Shown: positions 45,905 to 55,117, counted from the first letter of the stretch. The stretch: DNA of 64,000 nt from Novosphingobium sp. PhB165 (GCF_004341845.1 NZ_SLVB01000003.1:496001-560000), one strand, 5' to 3'. Numbers and translations are program-made. Notes: a model not told the origin generated them from the sequence alone.

Positions 45905-46564
45905 ATGACGCTCCGCATCAATTCCGAAGCCCCCAATTTCAGGGCAGAGACCACCGAAGGCCCGATCAATTTTCACGAATGGATCGGGGATAGCTGGGCG
46001 ATCCTGTTCTCGCACCCCAAAGACTTCACGCCGGTCTGCACCACCGAGCTGGGCTACATGGCCAGCTTGAAGCCCGAGTTCGACAAGCGCAACACCAAGG
46101 TGATCGGCCTCAGCATCGATCCCGTCGGCAACCACGAACGCTGGGCCGAGGACATTGCCGAAACGCAAGGCACCAAGCCCAACTTCCCGATGATCGGCGA
46201 CACCGAACTGACTGTCGCCAAGCTCTACAACATGCTGCCCGAAGCGATCGAAGGTGGCGCCGAAGGCCGCACCGCGGCGGATAACGCCACCGTGCGCACC
46301 GTCTTCGTGATCGGCCCGGACAAGCGGATCAAGCTGATGATCAGCTATCCGATGACCACCGGCCGCAACTTCGACGAGATCCTGCGCGTGCTCGATTCGA
46401 TGCAGCTTACCGCCCGCCATCGCGTGGCGACGCCGGTGAACTGGCAGGATGGTGAGAAGGTGATCATCGTTCCGGCCGTGTCGGACGACGAGGCGGCGAC
46501 GATCTATCCGGAGGGTTGGGAGACGTTGAAGCCGTACCTGCGTCTGGTGCAGCAGCCGGAGTAA
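45905..46564 (+). CDS. 1-Cys peroxiredoxin (Prx6/AhpC-like)
   Basis: A 219-residue thiol peroxidase that reduces hydrogen peroxide and organic hydroperoxides. The peroxidatic Cys lies in HPKDFTPVCTTELGYM (about residue 45), with the conserved Thr. No second resolving Cys is visible, which marks the 1-Cys Prx6 group. The start at ATG 45905 is preceded by GAGGAAGACCGCG. It is separated from bioA by 178 bp with no gene, so it is probably transcribed alone. Confidence 0.92.
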   Translation: MTLRINSEAPNFRAETTEGPINFHEWIGDSWAILFSHPKDFTPVCTTELGYMASLKPEFDKRNTKVIGLSIDPVGNHERWAEDIAETQGTKPNFPMIGDTELTVAKLYNMLPEAIEGGAEGRTAADNATVRTVFVIGPDKRIKLMISYPMTTGRNFDEILRVLDSMQLTARHRVATPVNWQDGEKVIIVPAVSDDEAATIYPEGWETLKPYLRLVQQPE

Positions 46565-46577
46565 GCAGTCCCAAGAT

Positions 46578-46733
46578 CCTCCCCCACCGGGGGAGGTGGC
46601 AGCGCGAAGCGCTGACGGAGGGACCGGGGGAGGTGGCAGCGCGAAGCGCTGACGGAGGGGGCTTTCGGCAGCACTGCGCCATTCCCCCTCCACCACCCTT
46701 CGGGCGGTCCCCCTCCCCCGCAGGGGGAGGAAC
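46578..46733. repeat. Family F repeat: tandem 37-bp duplication plus inverted ends
   Basis: Two adjacent 37-bp direct copies (46586-46622 and 46623-46659) share the core AGGTGGCAGCGCGAAGCGCT. They are flanked by CCCCCACCGGGGGAGG-like and CCCCTCCCCCGCAGGGGGAG segments that invert on each other, so the whole can fold into a hairpin. It lies in the convergent gap between the peroxiredoxin and the methyltransferase. Confidence 0.85.
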
Positions 46734-46745
46734 GTTTTGCGGCAA

Positions 46746-47522
46746 TCAAACCGCTTCGATCGTCACCGTATCGATGGTGAACGAACCATCCGCCTCGATC
46801 CCGAACCACGCCGCCACCTCAGCCGGAGCGACCGCCTGAAGCGCCCGGATCGCCGCCACCCGCTCTGGCGGCGTGCGCATGCGGGCAGTCCAGACCGGGA
46901 AGTCCATCCGCAGCCGCGCGGTCCGCACCTCACGTACTGTGAACCCGGCGCGATCCAGCATCGCGATCCACTGCGCTACGGTGTAATCGCGCACATGGCT
47001 GACATCGCGGAGCAATTCCACAGCCTGCAAGTGCGTGTCCGCCGAAGCATCGCCCGGCGCGACCACGTCCACGAAGATCGCCGGCGAACCCGCCTTCAGC
47101 ACCCGCCGCGCCTCACGCAGGCCCGCTTCGGCATCGCGCCAGTGGTGCGTGGAAAAACGGCAGCCGAGGAAATCGAAGCTGTCATCCGCGAACGGCAGCG
47201 CTTCTGCCGGTGCCGCTTCCACCGCGATATTCCCAAGGCCGCGCCGCGCGGCCTCAGCAGCGACTTGTTCCAGCATCTCCGGCGACAGATCGCAGGCCGT
47301 CACCTTCTCCGCATGGGGCGCCATGGCGTAAGCCACGTGCCCACCGCCCGCGCCAAGATCGATCGCGTGGCGCGGCGCGGCGACGAGCGCGCGGGCAGCG
47401 ATGGTTTCGAGATCCGCGCCAGAGGCGTGGACGGCGCTGGTCACATAGGCTGCGGACATTTCGCCGAACTGGCTTTTCGCCAATCCATGCTGCGTCGGGG
47501 CATATTCAGTCTGATCGGTCAT
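46746..47522 (-). CDS. Class I SAM-dependent methyltransferase
   Basis: A 258-residue methyltransferase with motif I AIDLGAGGGHVAYAMAPHAE, followed by KVTACDLSPEMLEQVAAEA and the later LPFADDSFDFLGCRFSTHHW with a His pair. The fold is of the UbiE/ArsM-like type; the substrate is not recognisable. It is divergent from an MmyB-type regulator gene with a palindrome between, so that regulator probably controls it. Start ATG 47522 follows an AGGAGATCGACC-type site. Confidence 0.85.
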   Translation of the reverse strand: MTDQTEYAPTQHGLAKSQFGEMSAAYVTSAVHASGADLETIAARALVAAPRHAIDLGAGGGHVAYAMAPHAEKVTACDLSPEMLEQVAAEAARRGLGNIAVEAAPAEALPFADDSFDFLGCRFSTHHWRDAEAGLREARRVLKAGSPAIFVDVVAPGDASADTHLQAVELLRDVSHVRDYTVAQWIAMLDRAGFTVREVRTARLRMDFPVWTARMRTPPERVAAIRALQAVAPAEVAAWFGIEADGSFTIDTVTIEAV

Positions 47523-47562
47523 GGTCGATCTCCTTTCGCCGCCTCAAATGAACCCAATTTAG

Positions 47563-47592
47563 CCTGTTACAATGTAGATAATTATCCTGTTA
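47563..47592. promoter_or_regulatory. Probable operator between the methyltransferase and MmyB-type regulator genes
   Basis: The perfect 10-bp palindrome GATAATTATC (47577-47586) is flanked by two direct CCTGTTA repeats (47563-47569 and 47586-47592). The site lies in the 81-bp intergenic space of the divergent pair, where the regulator would bind. Binding is inferred. Confidence 0.5.
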
Positions 47593-47603
47593 TAAATGGC
47601 ACC

Positions 47604-48389
47604 ATGTCCACCGAGGAACAACGCCGCCTGCTGGGCGCCTTCGTCCGCGCCCGACGCGAAGGGCTCGCGCCTGAAGGGCATGCTCGCCGTCGCCGCACGC
47701 CTGGTCTGCGGCGAGAGGAACTGGCCGCGCGCGCCGCCATTGGCACCACATGGGTCGCCTGGATCGAGCAGGGCCGCGAAGTTCGCCCTTCCGCCGAAAC
47801 GCTCGGCCGCCTTGCCGGTGCCCTCAGCCTCTCGCCGGCCGAGCGCGACTACCTCTTTTCGCTCGCCGAGCGCCGCGATCCCGCCGATCCCTTCGCCGCT
47901 TCGCGCGAGGCCGCGCCGCCCGCGATCACCGCCGCCGTGGCCGCCCTGCCCTTCCCGGCCTATGCGCTGGATCCGGCATGGTCGGTCTGCGCCGCCAACG
48001 CTGCCGCGCGCCGCTTGTTCGCCGGACTGTTCGACAGCGAAAGCGCGCCCAACTTGTTGCGATACGTCTTCACTCACCCCGCCGCGCGCAACCTGCTGCC
48101 CGACTGGCACACCCGCGCCATGCGCCTGCTCGCCGAGTTCCGCCGCGACTACGGCCGGGTGATGAGCGACCCGCGCGTTGCCGCCGTGGTGGAATGGCTC
48201 CAGAACGAAAGCCCGGAATTCCGCGAAGGGTGGGAGAGCCAGTCGGTGCTCGCGCGCGAAGGCGGGGCACGGGATTTCCTGCATCCGGAGGACGGGCTTT
48301 TGCGCTTTACCCAGCACACTCTGGCGGATGTGGAGCGGGAGGATTTTCGCCTGGTGTTTCTGGAACCGGCCGAGGCGGCAAAGCCCTGA
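47604..48389 (+). CDS. MmyB-type helix-turn-helix transcriptional regulator
   Basis: A 261-residue regulator of the XRE/MmyB group. The N-terminal HTH is GAFVRARREGLAPEGHARRR, then RTPGLRREELAARAAIGTTW and SLSPAERDYLFSLAERRDP. The C-terminal MmyB-like ligand-binding domain has the YALDPAWSVCAANAAARRLF segment and FTQHTLADVEREDFRLVFLE. In actinobacteria and proteobacteria these often sit divergent from a single metabolic enzyme, here a methyltransferase. Ligand unknown. Confidence 0.88.
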   Translation: MSTEEQRRLLGAFVRARREGLAPEGHARRRRTPGLRREELAARAAIGTTWVAWIEQGREVRPSAETLGRLAGALSLSPAERDYLFSLAERRDPADPFAASREAAPPAITAAVAALPFPAYALDPAWSVCAANAAARRLFAGLFDSESAPNLLRYVFTHPAARNLLPDWHTRAMRLLAEFRRDYGRVMSDPRVAAVVEWLQNESPEFREGWESQSVLAREGGARDFLHPEDGLLRFTQHTLADVEREDFRLVFLEPAEAAKP

Positions 48390-48420
48390 CGTCAGCATAA
48401 AAACCGCCCCCCCCCTACAC

Positions 48421-48511
48421 TCCGTCGCCCCCGCGCAGGCGGGGGCCCCGCTGCCTTTTTACCTCGCCTCAAAGAACAAGCGGGGTCCCCGCCTGCGCGG
48501 GGACGACGGGG
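48421..48511. repeat. Palindromic repeat, family A (copy 7)
   Basis: Arms TCCGTCGCCCCCGCGCAGG and CCTGCGCGGGGACGACGGGG face each other across an A/T-richer loop. The arms have C where most family A copies have A (CGCGCAGG), as in the right arm of the 14131-14349 copy. Confidence 0.9.
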
Positions 48512-48556
48512 AGTATTGGGGGTTGGTTTGAGAAGATCCGAACCGAGTGTTGTGCC

Positions 48557-49606
48557 CTAAAGCTCCATCACACTCGGCTTGCTAGACCGCTCGATCATGC
48601 CGGTCGTCCGCTCGCCATCCCAGGTGTAGAACGCGTGGCTCTGCTGCACGAGCGGGAAGTCCTTCGGCCAGTCCGGCGGCAGCACATGGCCGCCGCGTGA
48701 GCGGATATTGATGAACGTCTCGCCCGCGATCTCGACCCGGCGGCCGTCAATGGTTTCCAACACGAAGGACACGTTCTCCCCCCCGGTCAGGAAACGCCGC
48801 AGCCAAGGCACCTGCACCGGACGCGCGGGCGTGCGCGTGCCGTCCGCATCGATGATCCAGCCCTCGGCGTAATTGAGGCCGCCATCGTCACGCGGAGGGT
48901 AGATATTGAACCCGAAGGCGCGGCCGCTGGGGAAGACGGCAGATTGCCAGCAATGCCCCCAAAACCCGGCAAAGGCACGGAAGCCGGTGCGGCGGATGCG
49001 GAGGCCGTTGGCCTTGAACGGGCGGCTCTCGCCATTGACGGTCAGCGTGCCGGTGCAGCGGAAAAGCTGTTCGTAGCGCGGGCTCATGAAACTGCCCTGC
49101 TCGCCGCCCAGTGCCTCGGCGGCTTCGGGCAGGAGCGAGCCCGGCACCCAAGGCGGCGCGGCCATTTCCATGTCGACGGCGATTTCGAGGTCGGCCCAAG
49201 CCGTTTCCTCGAAGCCGGGATTGTCGATGATTTCCTGCGCCGTGGTTTCGGCCACTTGGCCCTTGTAGGTCGCAGTCCAGCGGCGGAAGGGCTCGACACA
49301 TTCGAAGCGGACCGGCCCGGTGCCGCGCACGGTGGGGCGGCCGTCGGCGCCGTAGGGCGCGTGCGTATCGCCATCCCCGCGCTTGGAGAGCAAGCGGCCA
49401 TCGGCGAAAGCGACGTCCAGCCAGAACTCGTGGCGATCCCAGTGCGAGCCCACTGCTTCGACACCGATGCGCATGGCGAAGAGGCCGTTTTCCTCCTCAA
49501 TCCAGACGTTCACGGCATCGCGGAGGCCATCGTCGGGCTTTTCGGCCACGACGAATTCACGCTCTTCGGGAACTCCGCCTGACAAGTCCATCGCTGCGGT
49601 GGCCAT
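48557..49606 (-). CDS. Unrecognised 349-residue protein
   Basis: A soluble protein without signal peptide or membrane helices. It is rich in Trp and aromatic residues in a beta-like pattern (RIGVEAVGSHWDRHEFWLDV, VRFECVEPFRRWTATYKGQV, FRCTGTLTVNGESRPFKANG). The overall look, with GFWGHCWQSAVFPSGRAFGF, recalls lipocalin-like or tocopherol-cyclase-type hydratase domains, but I cannot place it in a family. The start at ATG 49606 has GAGGAGAGATTGCC upstream. It is divergent from nothing close and stands alone before map. Confidence 0.75.
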   Translation of the reverse strand: MATAAMDLSGGVPEEREFVVAEKPDDGLRDAVNVWIEEENGLFAMRIGVEAVGSHWDRHEFWLDVAFADGRLLSKRGDGDTHAPYGADGRPTVRGTGPVRFECVEPFRRWTATYKGQVAETTAQEIIDNPGFEETAWADLEIAVDMEMAAPPWVPGSLLPEAAEALGGEQGSFMSPRYEQLFRCTGTLTVNGESRPFKANGLRIRRTGFRAFAGFWGHCWQSAVFPSGRAFGFNIYPPRDDGGLNYAEGWIIDADGTRTPARPVQVPWLRRFLTGGENVSFVLETIDGRRVEIAGETFINIRSRGGHVLPPDWPKDFPLVQQSHAFYTWDGERTTGMIERSSKPSVMEL

Positions 49607-49713
49607 GGCAATCTCTCCTCGGTTTTGCCGGGGAGGCTGTCATGACATGCAAACGAGGTCACGCCCCGGCACATGCGCCGGGGCGATATCCTGCGTGCCT
49701 CAATCGGTAACGA

Positions 49714-50544
49714 TCAGGCGTAGGGCGGCTTGTGGAGGCCTTTGGGACTTGTCGTGAAGATCTCGCAGCCCGTTTCGGTAATGCCGATCGAGTGCTCGAA
49801 CTGCGCCGAGAGCGACTTGTCGCGCGTCACCGCCGTCCAGCCATCCGAAAGCAGCTTCACCGGCGGCTTGCCGAGGTTGATCATCGGTTCGATGGTCATG
49901 AACATGCCGGGCTTGAGCAGCGGCCCAGTGCCGGGGCGACCGGCGTGGACCACTTCGGGCGCGTCATGGAACAGGCGGCCGAGGCCGTGGCCGCAGAACT
50001 CACGCACGACGCCATAACGCTGCGACTCGGCATAGGCCTGAATGGCCGCGCCGATGTCACCCACGCGGTTGCCGGGCTTGGCCTGCTCGATACCGATCAT
50101 CAGGCATTCGTAGGTCACGTCGACAAGGCGGCGGGCCTTCAGCGCGACATCGCCGGCGAGGTACATGCGGCTGGTGTCGCCGTGCCAGCCATCGAGCAGC
50201 GGGGTCACGTCGATATTGACGATATCGCCGTCCTTGATCGTCTTTTCCGACGGAATACCGTGGCAGACGACGTGGTTGATCGAGATGCAGCACGAATGCG
50301 CATAGCCGCGATAGCCGAGAGTCGCGGGCACGGCGCCGCCGTCGAGCGTCAGTTCGCGCACCTTGTCGTCGATCTCGGCGGTGGACACGCCCGGCTGCAC
50401 CATCGGCGCGATTTCGTCGAGAATCATGGCGGCAAGGCGGCCTGCCTTGCGCATGCCCTCGAAGCCCTCAGGCCCGTGCAGCTTGATGGTGCCGTCGCGC
50501 AGGACGGTTTCGTTTCCGGGTTCGACGGTCTGGTATTCGGTCAT
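49714..50544 (-). CDS. map: Methionine aminopeptidase, type I
   Basis: Removes the initiator methionine from nascent proteins. The 276-residue protein has the M24 metal ligands in SINHVVCHGIPSEK, DGDIVNIDVTPLLDGWHGDT, EFCGHGLGRLFHDAPEVVH and FMTIEPMINLGKP, and late in STQFEHSIGITE-like LSAQFEHSIGITETGCEIF. The start at ATG 50544 (MTEYQTVEPG) is chosen over an upstream TTG at 50553. It is longer at the N-terminus than E. coli Map by about ten residues. Confidence 0.95.
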   Translation of the reverse strand: MTEYQTVEPGNETVLRDGTIKLHGPEGFEGMRKAGRLAAMILDEIAPMVQPGVSTAEIDDKVRELTLDGGAVPATLGYRGYAHSCCISINHVVCHGIPSEKTIKDGDIVNIDVTPLLDGWHGDTSRMYLAGDVALKARRLVDVTYECLMIGIEQAKPGNRVGDIGAAIQAYAESQRYGVVREFCGHGLGRLFHDAPEVVHAGRPGTGPLLKPGMFMTIEPMINLGKPPVKLLSDGWTAVTRDKSLSAQFEHSIGITETGCEIFTTSPKGLHKPPYA

Positions 50545-50632
50545 GTTCACCAAGATAGCGAGGGCGAGCTGAAAATGCGAATCGGGAGTGCGCAGTCACG
50601 GTTGCCTTTCATGCAGCCGCAGCCTTCCGCGC

Positions 50633-51499
50633 TTATTTTCCCAGCGAAAAGCTCGCGCGGTACTGCGGTTTCAGCGCCGCCATCACGGCAGCGGTGACCG
50701 GCAGCGTGATCTCATAGCTGCCCTCCGCATAAGGTCCTGCATTGTAGGGCGGCACCAGCAGGCCGATGCGGTTGAAGGTCTGCCCGTTGGTGGAGCCCAG
50801 AATCACCACTTGCTCGACCGGATCGATGCAGTCCGAGAACATCTCGTCGCTGCCCGAGGCGACCGGGGCGCCGCGGCGCTTGCCGCGTTCCTTGTCCAAT
50901 GCTGCGCAGAACGGCGTACGCAGCGCCTTCGAGAGCGCAGCCTTGCTGACGAACAGATCCTCCGGCTTGCGCACTGTTTCGGCGTGGCGGTCCCACAGCA
51001 CGGTTTCAAACGTGCTCATCCCGTGAGCCCCGCCGGTAAAGGTATAGAGCTGCGATGACAGCGAGAGCCAGCCGGGCAGATCGGCCACGACCTTCCAGTC
51101 CTCTCCATAGCTGTGTGCGTGATAGGGGAAGCCCTGCTTCTTGGCCTCTCCCCGGTCGGTCCGCGAGGACGAGATCAGTTCGGACCGCGCCTGTTCAAGC
51201 TGCTTATCAAGCTCCGCCTTCAGGCCGGGGATCGAGCCCGCCGCGTCGGGGTAGGAATAGCTGAATTCGTAAAGGTCGTTCTCGACCTTTTCCGAACGGC
51301 CGCCGCCGACCGGGCCGCTGGCGGGAACGGCGCTGGCATCGGCCGCTGGTTCGCTCGCTTCCTCGGTCACGACCGCCTCCTGCGTGACGGTTTCGGTGAC
51401 CGTTTCGCTCGGGTTGGGCATGGTCCCGGCCTTGCAACCGGCGGTCAGAAGCATCGTCGTGACCACGGGGGTCAGCAGCCATCCGCGATTTCGCATCAT
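50633..51499 (-). CDS. DUF3298/DUF4163 domain lipoprotein
   Basis: A 288-residue predicted lipoprotein. A signal peptide (LTPVVTTMLLTAGCK) ends in the lipobox LTAGC. A Thr/Glu/Ala-rich spacer (SETVTETVTQEAVVTEEASE) precedes the DUF4163-like part (NDLYEFSYSYPDAAGSIPGL) and the DUF3298 part (YTFTGGAHGMSTFETVLWDR, VPPYNAGPYAEGSYEITLPV). This arrangement resembles the extracytoplasmic domain of RsiV-type lysozyme-binding anti-sigma factors and related periplasmic proteins. No sigma factor is adjacent. It is divergent from the M17 aminopeptidase with a 44-bp gap. Confidence 0.85.
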   Translation of the reverse strand: MMRNRGWLLTPVVTTMLLTAGCKAGTMPNPSETVTETVTQEAVVTEEASEPAADASAVPASGPVGGGRSEKVENDLYEFSYSYPDAAGSIPGLKAELDKQLEQARSELISSSRTDRGEAKKQGFPYHAHSYGEDWKVVADLPGWLSLSSQLYTFTGGAHGMSTFETVLWDRHAETVRKPEDLFVSKAALSKALRTPFCAALDKERGKRRGAPVASGSDEMFSDCIDPVEQVVILGSTNGQTFNRIGLLVPPYNAGPYAEGSYEITLPVTAAVMAALKPQYRASFSLGK

Positions 51500-51543
51500 T
51501 TTCCTCTCGGCTCACGCTCGCTGCGAGGCTAGAGAATCCCGCC

Positions 51544-52944
51544 ATGAGCGACAAGAACGCATTGATTCAGCCCGACCGCGGCCAGAAGGCCGTGACCATC
51601 CATCTCGTCACGCGCGATGGAATGGAGCAATTCCTCAAGGGACTGCCGGTTCCACAACGCGCCGCGCTGGATGCCCAGAAATTCGTGGGCGATGCGGGCA
51701 GCCATGCCATCGTGACCGATGGCGACGGCTGGTCGGTGGTCGCGGGCGTCGCCGATCCGGCGAAGCTGACCTCTTGGTGCCTCGGCAAGCTGGCCGATGT
51801 GCTGCCCGCCGGTACTTATCGCTGCGCGGGCGGCGAGGCCGGAAAGGCCATGCTCGGCTGGATCGCCGGGCAGTACCGCTTCGACCGCTACCGCTCCGAT
51901 CCTTCGGAAGAAGGCCCGCGCGTGCTGCTGACCACCGAGGTCAAGGCGATCGACGCCATGATAGCCGAGGCCGAGGCGACCGAACTGGTGCGCGATCTTG
52001 TCAACACGCCCGCCGAGGACATGGGGCCCGGACATCTTGAGGCCGAAGCCGAATCGCTCGCCAAGGCGTTCCGCGCCGAAGTGCGGGTGACGCGCGGGGA
52101 AATGCTCGAACGCGAATATCCGATGGTCCACGCCGTCGGCCGCGCGGCGGGCCGCGCCCATGCGCCGCGCCTGATCGAGCTGGAATGGGGCGATCCCAAG
52201 CATCCGAAGATCGCCGTCGTCGGCAAAGGCGTCTGCTTCGATTCGGGCGGTCTCGACATCAAGCCGGGCGCCGGCATGCTGCTGATGAAGAAGGACATGG
52301 GCGGCGCCGCGCATGCCCTTGGCCTTGCCCGCCTTATCATGGGCGCGCAGCTTCCGGTGCGCCTGCATCTGCTGATCCCGGCGGTGGAGAACGCGATCTC
52401 GGGCAATTCCTTCCGCCCCGGCGACGTGCTGCGCAGCCGCGCGGGCATCTCGGTTGAGATCGGCAATACCGATGCCGAAGGACGTCTGATTCTGGGCGAT
52501 GCGCTCACCCGCGCGGGCGAGAAGGAGCCCGAACTGGTGATCGACTTTGCCACGCTGACCGGCGCCGCGCGCGTGGCGGTGGGCCCGGACCTGCCCGCGC
52601 TGTTCACGCGCGAGGACAGCACCGCGCAGGAGATTCTCGATGCCGGTCTGGCCGTGGACGATCCCTGCTGGCGCCTGCCGCTTTACGACGGCTACCGCGA
52701 ATATCTGAAGTCCGACCTGGCCGACATCAACAATGCCGGATCGAGCGGCTTTGCGGGATCGAGCACTGCCGCGCTGTTCCTCGACCGCTTCCTGCCCAAG
52801 GACATCGACTGGGCCCATTTCGACACTTTCGCATGGCGCCCCGCCGCCCGGCCGGGCCGTCCCAAGGGCGGCGATGCGCTGGGTCTGCGGGCGGCGTGGT
52901 ATATGTTGAAAGCGCGCTACGGCGGTGCCGCCGCCAAGGCCTGA
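51544..52944 (+). CDS. M17 family leucyl aminopeptidase
   Basis: A 466-residue cytosolic metallo-aminopeptidase. The M17 catalytic segment is intact: GKGVCFDSGGLDIKPGAGML, MKKDMGGAAHALGLARLIMG, and the signature NTDAEGRLILGDALTRAGEK. The N-terminal domain is diverged from PepA and shorter, so this is the 'leucyl aminopeptidase family' group rather than classic PepA. Metal ligands Lys, Asp and Glu are all conserved. Not obviously in an operon. Confidence 0.92.
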   Translation: MSDKNALIQPDRGQKAVTIHLVTRDGMEQFLKGLPVPQRAALDAQKFVGDAGSHAIVTDGDGWSVVAGVADPAKLTSWCLGKLADVLPAGTYRCAGGEAGKAMLGWIAGQYRFDRYRSDPSEEGPRVLLTTEVKAIDAMIAEAEATELVRDLVNTPAEDMGPGHLEAEAESLAKAFRAEVRVTRGEMLEREYPMVHAVGRAAGRAHAPRLIELEWGDPKHPKIAVVGKGVCFDSGGLDIKPGAGMLLMKKDMGGAAHALGLARLIMGAQLPVRLHLLIPAVENAISGNSFRPGDVLRSRAGISVEIGNTDAEGRLILGDALTRAGEKEPELVIDFATLTGAARVAVGPDLPALFTREDSTAQEILDAGLAVDDPCWRLPLYDGYREYLKSDLADINNAGSSGFAGSSTAALFLDRFLPKDIDWAHFDTFAWRPAARPGRPKGGDALGLRAAWYMLKARYGGAAAKA

Positions 52945-53061
52945 ACCGCGCTTCGCAAAGGGACGCCGCGAAAACGGCGTTCATCGATTGACGGCCGAAC
53001 CTTGCGAAAAGTGCGCGCCCCCGCTAAGCGCGCGCTCCTTGCATTTGGAGATTTACCCGCG

Positions 53062-53442
53062 TTGGCCACTGAGGATTCCTTTACCCGCCCTCCCCGGATC
53101 GATGGACAACTTGCCATGACCGGGCCGAGCGTGACCGCGGATCCCGGCTGCCTGCCCGTTCGCGGCGACCTGGCGCACATCAAGCTCGCCGGGCGCTGCT
53201 TCGTGCCGCACTACGCAGTGCCGATGCCGCATCGGATCGCGGCAGGCGCCGTGTTGCGCGCCACTGGCCGCGACGACGCCGATGCCATCCGCGACCTGCC
53301 CGAGGGCGAGACCTTCAACGTGCTCGACATTGCCGGAAGCTGGGCCTGGGGCCAGCTGGGCGAGGACGGCCAGGTCGGCTATGTATCGCTCGACCGGATT
53401 GCCGCGATGGATGCGGCGGCCGGTGCGGGAGTTCAGGGCTGA
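53062..53442 (+). CDS. SH3 domain-containing protein, translationally coupled to argC
   Basis: A 126-residue protein with a bacterial SH3 domain: RPPRIDGQLAMTGPSVTADP at the start, then GRCFVPHYAVPMPHRIAAGA and FNVLDIAGSWAWGQLGEDG, ending VGYVSLDRIAAMD. The segment resembles the N-terminal SH3 of NlpC/P60 cell-wall peptidases, but no peptidase domain follows. The best start is TTG 53062 with GGAG upstream; ATG 53116 is an alternative. Its final TGA overlaps the argC ATG by one base (TGATG), coupling the two genes. Confidence 0.7.
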   Translation: MATEDSFTRPPRIDGQLAMTGPSVTADPGCLPVRGDLAHIKLAGRCFVPHYAVPMPHRIAAGAVLRATGRDDADAIRDLPEGETFNVLDIAGSWAWGQLGEDGQVGYVSLDRIAAMDAAAGAGVQG

Positions 53443-54365
53443 TGGCAAAGAGCGTCTTCATCGACGGCGCGGCCGGTACCACCGGCCTTGAAATCGCCGA
53501 GCGGCTTGCCGGGCGCGACGAGTTCGAACTGATCGTTCTCGATGACGCGCGCCGCAAGGACGACGCTGCCCGCGCCGAGGCGCTCAATGCCGCCGATTTC
53601 GTGATCCTCTGCCTGCCCGACGATGCCGCCAAGGCCGCCGTAGGCATGATTCGCAATGACACCACGCGCGTGATCGACGCCTCTTCGGCGCACCGCGTCG
53701 CGCCGGGCTGGGCCTATGGCTTTCCCGAACTGGTCGGCCGCGAGACGATTGCCGCCGCCCGCTTCGTCAGCAATCCGGGCTGCTATCCTACCGGCTTCAT
53801 CGCCCTTGTCGCGCCGCTCGTGCGCGCGGGCCTGCTGCCGGCTGACTGGCCTTACGTCTGCCACGCCGTTTCCGGCTATTCGGGCGGCGGCAAGGCATTG
53901 ATCGGCCGGTTCGAGGAAGACCGCGACATCGCTTTCCGCGCCTATGGCCTCGGCCTTGGCCACAAGCACGTGCCCGAGATGCAGACGCATGTCGGCCTGG
54001 CCCATGCGCCGCTGTTCGCACCGGCCGTAGTGCCCGCGCATCGCGGCATGCTGGTGGAAGTGCCGCTGCACCTCTCGGTCATGCAGAACGCCGGAAGCCC
54101 CGCCGAACTGCGCGCCGCGCTCGCCGCATTCTATGCCGGCAGCCCGATCGTCTCGGTGATCGATGACCAGCCCGACGAACTGCTGCTGCGCGCATCGATG
54201 GAACCGGTGGACTCGCTGACGCTGCGGGTGTTCGGTGCCAAGGACGGCACGCAGGCGCGCCTCGTTGCCATGCTCGACAATCTCGGCAAGGGCGCGAGCG
54301 GGGCGGCGGTGCAGAACCTCAACCTGATGGCGGGCCTTCCGGAGACTGCCGGACTCCGGCTCTGA
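53442..54365 (+). CDS. argC: N-acetyl-gamma-glutamyl-phosphate reductase (short type)
   Basis: NADPH-dependent third step of arginine synthesis. The protein is 307 residues, the shorter ArgC type. It starts KSVFIDGAAGTTGLEIAERL, and the catalytic Cys is in SNPGCYPTGFIALVAPLVRA with GYSGGGKALIGRFEEDRDIA following. Its start overlaps the SH3 gene by one base, and it ends at a strong terminator (54414-54448). No other arg gene is nearby. Confidence 0.94.
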   Translation: MAKSVFIDGAAGTTGLEIAERLAGRDEFELIVLDDARRKDDAARAEALNAADFVILCLPDDAAKAAVGMIRNDTTRVIDASSAHRVAPGWAYGFPELVGRETIAAARFVSNPGCYPTGFIALVAPLVRAGLLPADWPYVCHAVSGYSGGGKALIGRFEEDRDIAFRAYGLGLGHKHVPEMQTHVGLAHAPLFAPAVVPAHRGMLVEVPLHLSVMQNAGSPAELRAALAAFYAGSPIVSVIDDQPDELLLRASMEPVDSLTLRVFGAKDGTQARLVAMLDNLGKGASGAAVQNLNLMAGLPETAGLRL

Positions 54366-54413
54366 AGCTCCGGACATCCGTCTGGACAAAGCTTTCCAGC
54401 TGAACGAACATGA

Positions 54414-54448
54414 GCGCCGCAGGTCCGAACCGGACCTGCGGCGCTTTT
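54414..54448 (+). terminator. Rho-independent terminator after argC
   Basis: A perfect 14-bp stem, GCGCCGCAGGTCCG (54414-54427) with CGGACCTGCGGCGC (54431-54444), around a 3-base AAC loop, followed by TTTT. Confidence 0.92.
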
Positions 54449-54676
54449 CGCATGGGCCACGGCATGGCGTTAACCATGCCGCTTGGGGCTGTGCCCGAAC
54501 ACCGGGCACGCGGACGCCGCCTGCACAATTTTCAGGCACGCCCTGCCTGTTTCTTGAACAGAAGTTGTGCCTCCGTCGGGGTTTACCCGCATAAGGCTGC
54601 TAAACAGCCATGGTAAAAGGTACAAATCCGGGCTTTTCGCGCCTGCACACTTCGCCTAGGACTTTCTCATCCGCAT

Positions 54677-54692
54677 TGGCACGATTCTTGAT
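54677..54692 (+). promoter_or_regulatory. Sigma-54 promoter of glnB
   Basis: TGGCACGATTCTTGAT matches the sigma-54 -24/-12 consensus (TGGCAC-N5-TTG with invariant GG and the expected spacing). It lies 87 bp before the glnB start. This implies NtrC-dependent control of glnB and perhaps glnA under nitrogen limitation. Binding sites for NtrC were not located with certainty. Confidence 0.85.
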
Positions 54693-54772
54693 GGGAATCG
54701 CGCGCGAGGCAGCTGGTTCCCGGGACCGGACTCCTCATCGGAAGAAGCCGGGAAACAAGCGCAGGGGTCTAG

Positions 54773-55117
<345 letters not shown>

